Shown here: in pieces, positions 61,804 to 64,000 of the stretch | Numbering within the stretch: position 1 is the first letter of the stretch | How the letters are laid out: each line of letters opens with the position of its first letter | From: Syngnathus acus | Lineage: Eukaryota; Chordata; Actinopteri; Syngnathiformes; Syngnathidae | Direction of reading: 5' to 3' | DNA: 64,000 nt | Assembly: GCF_901709675.1 (NCBI RefSeq) | Contig: NC_051094.1 | Location: 15,014,501 to 15,078,500 of the forward strand | Made by a program: the position numbers and the translations under genes | Notes under the pieces: model-generated | Seen by the model: only the letters and a program-made list of their open reading frames with translations | Database searches by the model: none | What the model was told of the DNA's origin: nothing

Positions 61804-62761
61804 GTATCCTTTTTCTTCTTCAGTGTCAATATGAGTTGAGATGGAACACTCCGTTTGTTTTCCTCTTTGGTTGAAATATTTTTCCAGCCGCTTCAAAATG
61901 ATTGGCTAAGACGGATACATAGCCCAAAACAAAGGCTGCAGTCATCAACTTAATCTCCTATTCATAACTATTAATAAATCAGCAGCTTACATGACAAAAC
62001 AAATATATATTCATGCCAATAAATTGGTAATCATTTAGTATGGATAGCAAAAATAAATAAATAAATAAAAGATGCCTTTCGGAAATACGTTTGGCATTGC
62101 ATCACATTGCAATCACCCAGTTGCAGTAAATTTGAGGACGTTACTGTTTTTTTTCCTGAATATAAATTAAAAAAAGCTTTAGTGTCTGCAATTTACAAGA
62201 AACCCAGCACTGTATAGCGGTGTCAAGTAAAAAGCACAAATCAAAATTTGTTTGTAGTCCATAGCAGCTGCATAAAATTATTGGCTTTAGCTGCATGTGT
62301 TGGGGAATTCAGACTGAGGCAACATTCTAGTTAAATGGAATTGAGCGGCAATAGGAGATTAGGGATAACAAAAATATAACTGAAATTGTTCTCAGCTGAG
62401 CTTTGTAACTACCCTTGCCGCTGAGTTTATTGGGCCGAGAGTGTTCTGGATTATTTCGCCAACACCGAGGAGCTGCTATGCTGTGTTTGGCAAAGGCGTC
62501 CTATTGGAGTTTGACAAGAATGTATCACCTGAACACTTCAACATCAACAAAAGAATTGCCAGATCATCGTCTAGCAACATCAGCCCTCAAAAATCAGTCA
62601 GTAGTGCAGTTCGTCCTTCCAAAATAGTTGGAGAATAGAAATGAGTCTGTGCAATGTTTTTGTAACTGCTCAACTTGAGTGACACTAGCGATTGTGAGAT
62701 ATTTTGTTTCATTGAAGCCAAAAGTCGTTAAAATACCTTTTCTTAACTAATTTTGTTCAAG
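61804..62761 (+). other. golga7: golga7 intron 4, probable U12-type
   Basis: The donor GTATCCTTT matches the U12 5' splice-site consensus RTATCCTTT at all nine positions. TTTCTTAAC at 62739-62747 matches the U12 branch site TTCCTTRAY at eight of nine, and its likely branch A lies 15 bases before the AG at 62760-62761. Together these mark a minor-class GT-AG intron. An 80-codon open stretch lies inside it at 62396-62638. Confidence 0.85.
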
Positions 62762-62803
62762 ATTGAGGTCACTATCTTTGAAGAGAGAAGCCTGACTAGA
62801 TAG
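62762..62803 (+). CDS. golga7: golga7 exon 5 (residues 131-143 and stop)
   Basis: After TTTTGTTCAAG the sequence encodes IEVTIFEERSLTR and a TAG, the counterpart of IEITIYEDR at the GOLGA7 C-terminus. It joins exon 4 in phase 0 to give a 143-residue protein (human 137). Eleven bases after the stop is CAAG|GTGAGT, a strong donor-like site, so the 3' UTR may be spliced. Confidence 0.92.
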   Translation: MEVTIFEERSLTR

Positions 62804-63666
62804 AAATTTCCAAGGTGAGTGTCAAACATTTGGTATTTTTACAAGAACAACTACAAATTACAGTATTGGTCTTAACTCATTGACACAAGGGACCAGATGT
62901 TATCCACTTTTTATTTTGGCATTTTCTCATTAAAGTTTGGCAGTATATTCAAATTAAATCTGATATTTTATAATTCCATAGTCATTCACGTGACAGTAAC
63001 TCAACAAATGCAGAAGTAGTGTAACATGATGAATTAAGAAAAAAAAATAGTGCTGTAATAATACAACAACTACGTTCAGAAAACAACAACCAGTTATGAA
63101 GTTATTTTCTAGATCACATTTTTGAAGCCTTTTGCCCAATTATAGACGCGCACTATTTCCCTACTTTTTTCCTAATAGCTATCAAATCTTTCCCAGATGG
63201 ATTTCTGAAAGAAATCATCTGGCATAGCGGGTTAAGGTAATCCTTGTTCAAAAAGTAATACCTTCAGTGATCAAGCGCACATAACCCAGACGGAGCCTTC
63301 AGCCACACACAAACAGGCTTAAGTCTCCTCATCTGCTTGTACTTGGAGTGAACTGTTTCATAATCATGGGGTTCGCTTCCATTAAAGCATTAAAAGGATC
63401 ATTCTTCCTAGTTTATGACATTCGCATAGCTGCTGCTCAGTGGCTTGTCACTTCATTGAGGACTGTAAATGTATATGCAAATTAAGCTCACTGAGAGCAC
63501 CAGTCGGGAGTGTGAGCCAAGCCAAGCAGCTAAAGTGTTGAAATGTCATTTCAACACACAAGAATTCGTTCCGTATTTATGTCTCAGCCGTGACCGAATA
63601 ATTATCGTGTGTTAGTCAAAATTGCTCTTTTCCTTTTTGTCTGCAGTATATCTTATAAAGGATACC
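62804..63666 (+). other. golga7: golga7 3' UTR or flank
   Basis: Holds a donor-like GTGAGT at 62815 and a possible ATTAAA poly(A) signal at 62929-62934. No AATAAA occurs before the MITE at 63773. No other gene recognised. Confidence 0.4.
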
Positions 63667-63748
63667 ATAATTTTTGTCTTTTTGTGAAATTGGACATAAG
63701 AGCACTTATGATTTTTGTCTTCTTGTGAAATTGGACATTACAGCACTT
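63667..63748. repeat. 41-bp tandem duplication
   Basis: ATAATTTTTGTCTTTTTGTG at 63667 is repeated as ATGATTTTTGTCTTCTTGTG at 63708, and both continue GAAATTGGACAT...AGCACTT. Four or five differences between the two copies. Confidence 0.9.
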
Positions 63749-63772
63749 AGCCTTTCATAAGTGTGGAGAATA

Positions 63773-63895
63773 TACCGTATTTTTCGGACTAAAAGTCGCT
63801 CCGGAGTACAAGTCGCATCAGCCATAAAATGCACAATAAAGGGGAAAAAAACATATATAAGTCGCACCGGAGTTTAAGTCGCATTTTGGGGGAAA
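63773..63895. mobile_element. Diverged MITE of the TACCGTA family, left part
   Basis: Starts TACCGTATTTTTCGGACTAA and has internal AAGTCGC units (CTCCGGAGTACAAGTCGCAT, GTCGCACCGGAGTTTAAGTC). The right end is not recognised before the window ends. A new hAT-like start (CAGGGATGTCAAAGTCAAAC) is seen at 63954. Confidence 0.65.
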
Positions 63896-64000
63896 TTTAT
63901 TTGACAAAATCCAACATCAAGTACAACATGAACCAGCAACAACAGGCTAAACCAGGGATGTCAAAGTCAAACACACCGAGGGTCAAAAAAACTAATTTGC

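Overview
This is a stretch of a vertebrate nuclear genome, most likely a teleost fish. The evidence is intron-split vertebrate genes, AT-rich non-coding DNA, tRNA-derived SINEs of a fish type, TA-flanked and hAT-like MITEs, non-LTR retrotransposon remnants and long microsatellites. The species cannot be fixed from sequence alone; the MITE families would fit a percomorph such as a syngnathid, but that is a guess.

Three protein-coding genes are recognisable. On the minus strand, one coding exon of zmat4 (3292-3393) encodes the N-terminus of a matrin-type zinc-finger protein, with a CpG-richer candidate promoter and first-exon region at about 10.7-11.2 kb. Also on the minus strand is a complete three-exon sfrp1 (44369 down to 38163, 312 aa), a secreted Wnt antagonist with a frizzled CRD and a netrin-like domain. 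On the plus strand is a complete five-exon golga7 (58063 to 62803, 143 aa), the Erf4-family partner of a DHHC palmitoyltransferase. The order and orientation zmat4(-) sfrp1(-) golga7(+) match human 8p11 as I recall it, compressed into about 60 kb. sfrp1 and golga7 are divergent with about 13.7 kb between their starts.

The last intron of golga7 has the hallmarks of a minor-class (U12) GT-AG intron: a donor matching GTATCCTTT and a branch site TTTCTTAAC 15 bases before the acceptor.

The rest is intron and intergenic DNA full of mobile elements: full-length and truncated copies of one tRNA-SINE family (two with clear target-site duplications), two nearly identical 174-bp TA-flanked MITEs in inverted orientation, a related 376-bp MITE inside a 60-bp tandem array, a solo LTR with a 5-bp duplication, hAT-like MITEs, and LINE remnants of at least two families. 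At 29.6-32.2 kb a dense cluster contains a nearly full-length U2 snRNA copy abutting a tRNA-SINE. A small single-pass membrane-protein reading frame at 16226-16477 is the only unassigned candidate gene.

I saw no CRISPR array, operon or clearly novel multi-gene system. All functional assignments are by eye; no search or alignment was run.
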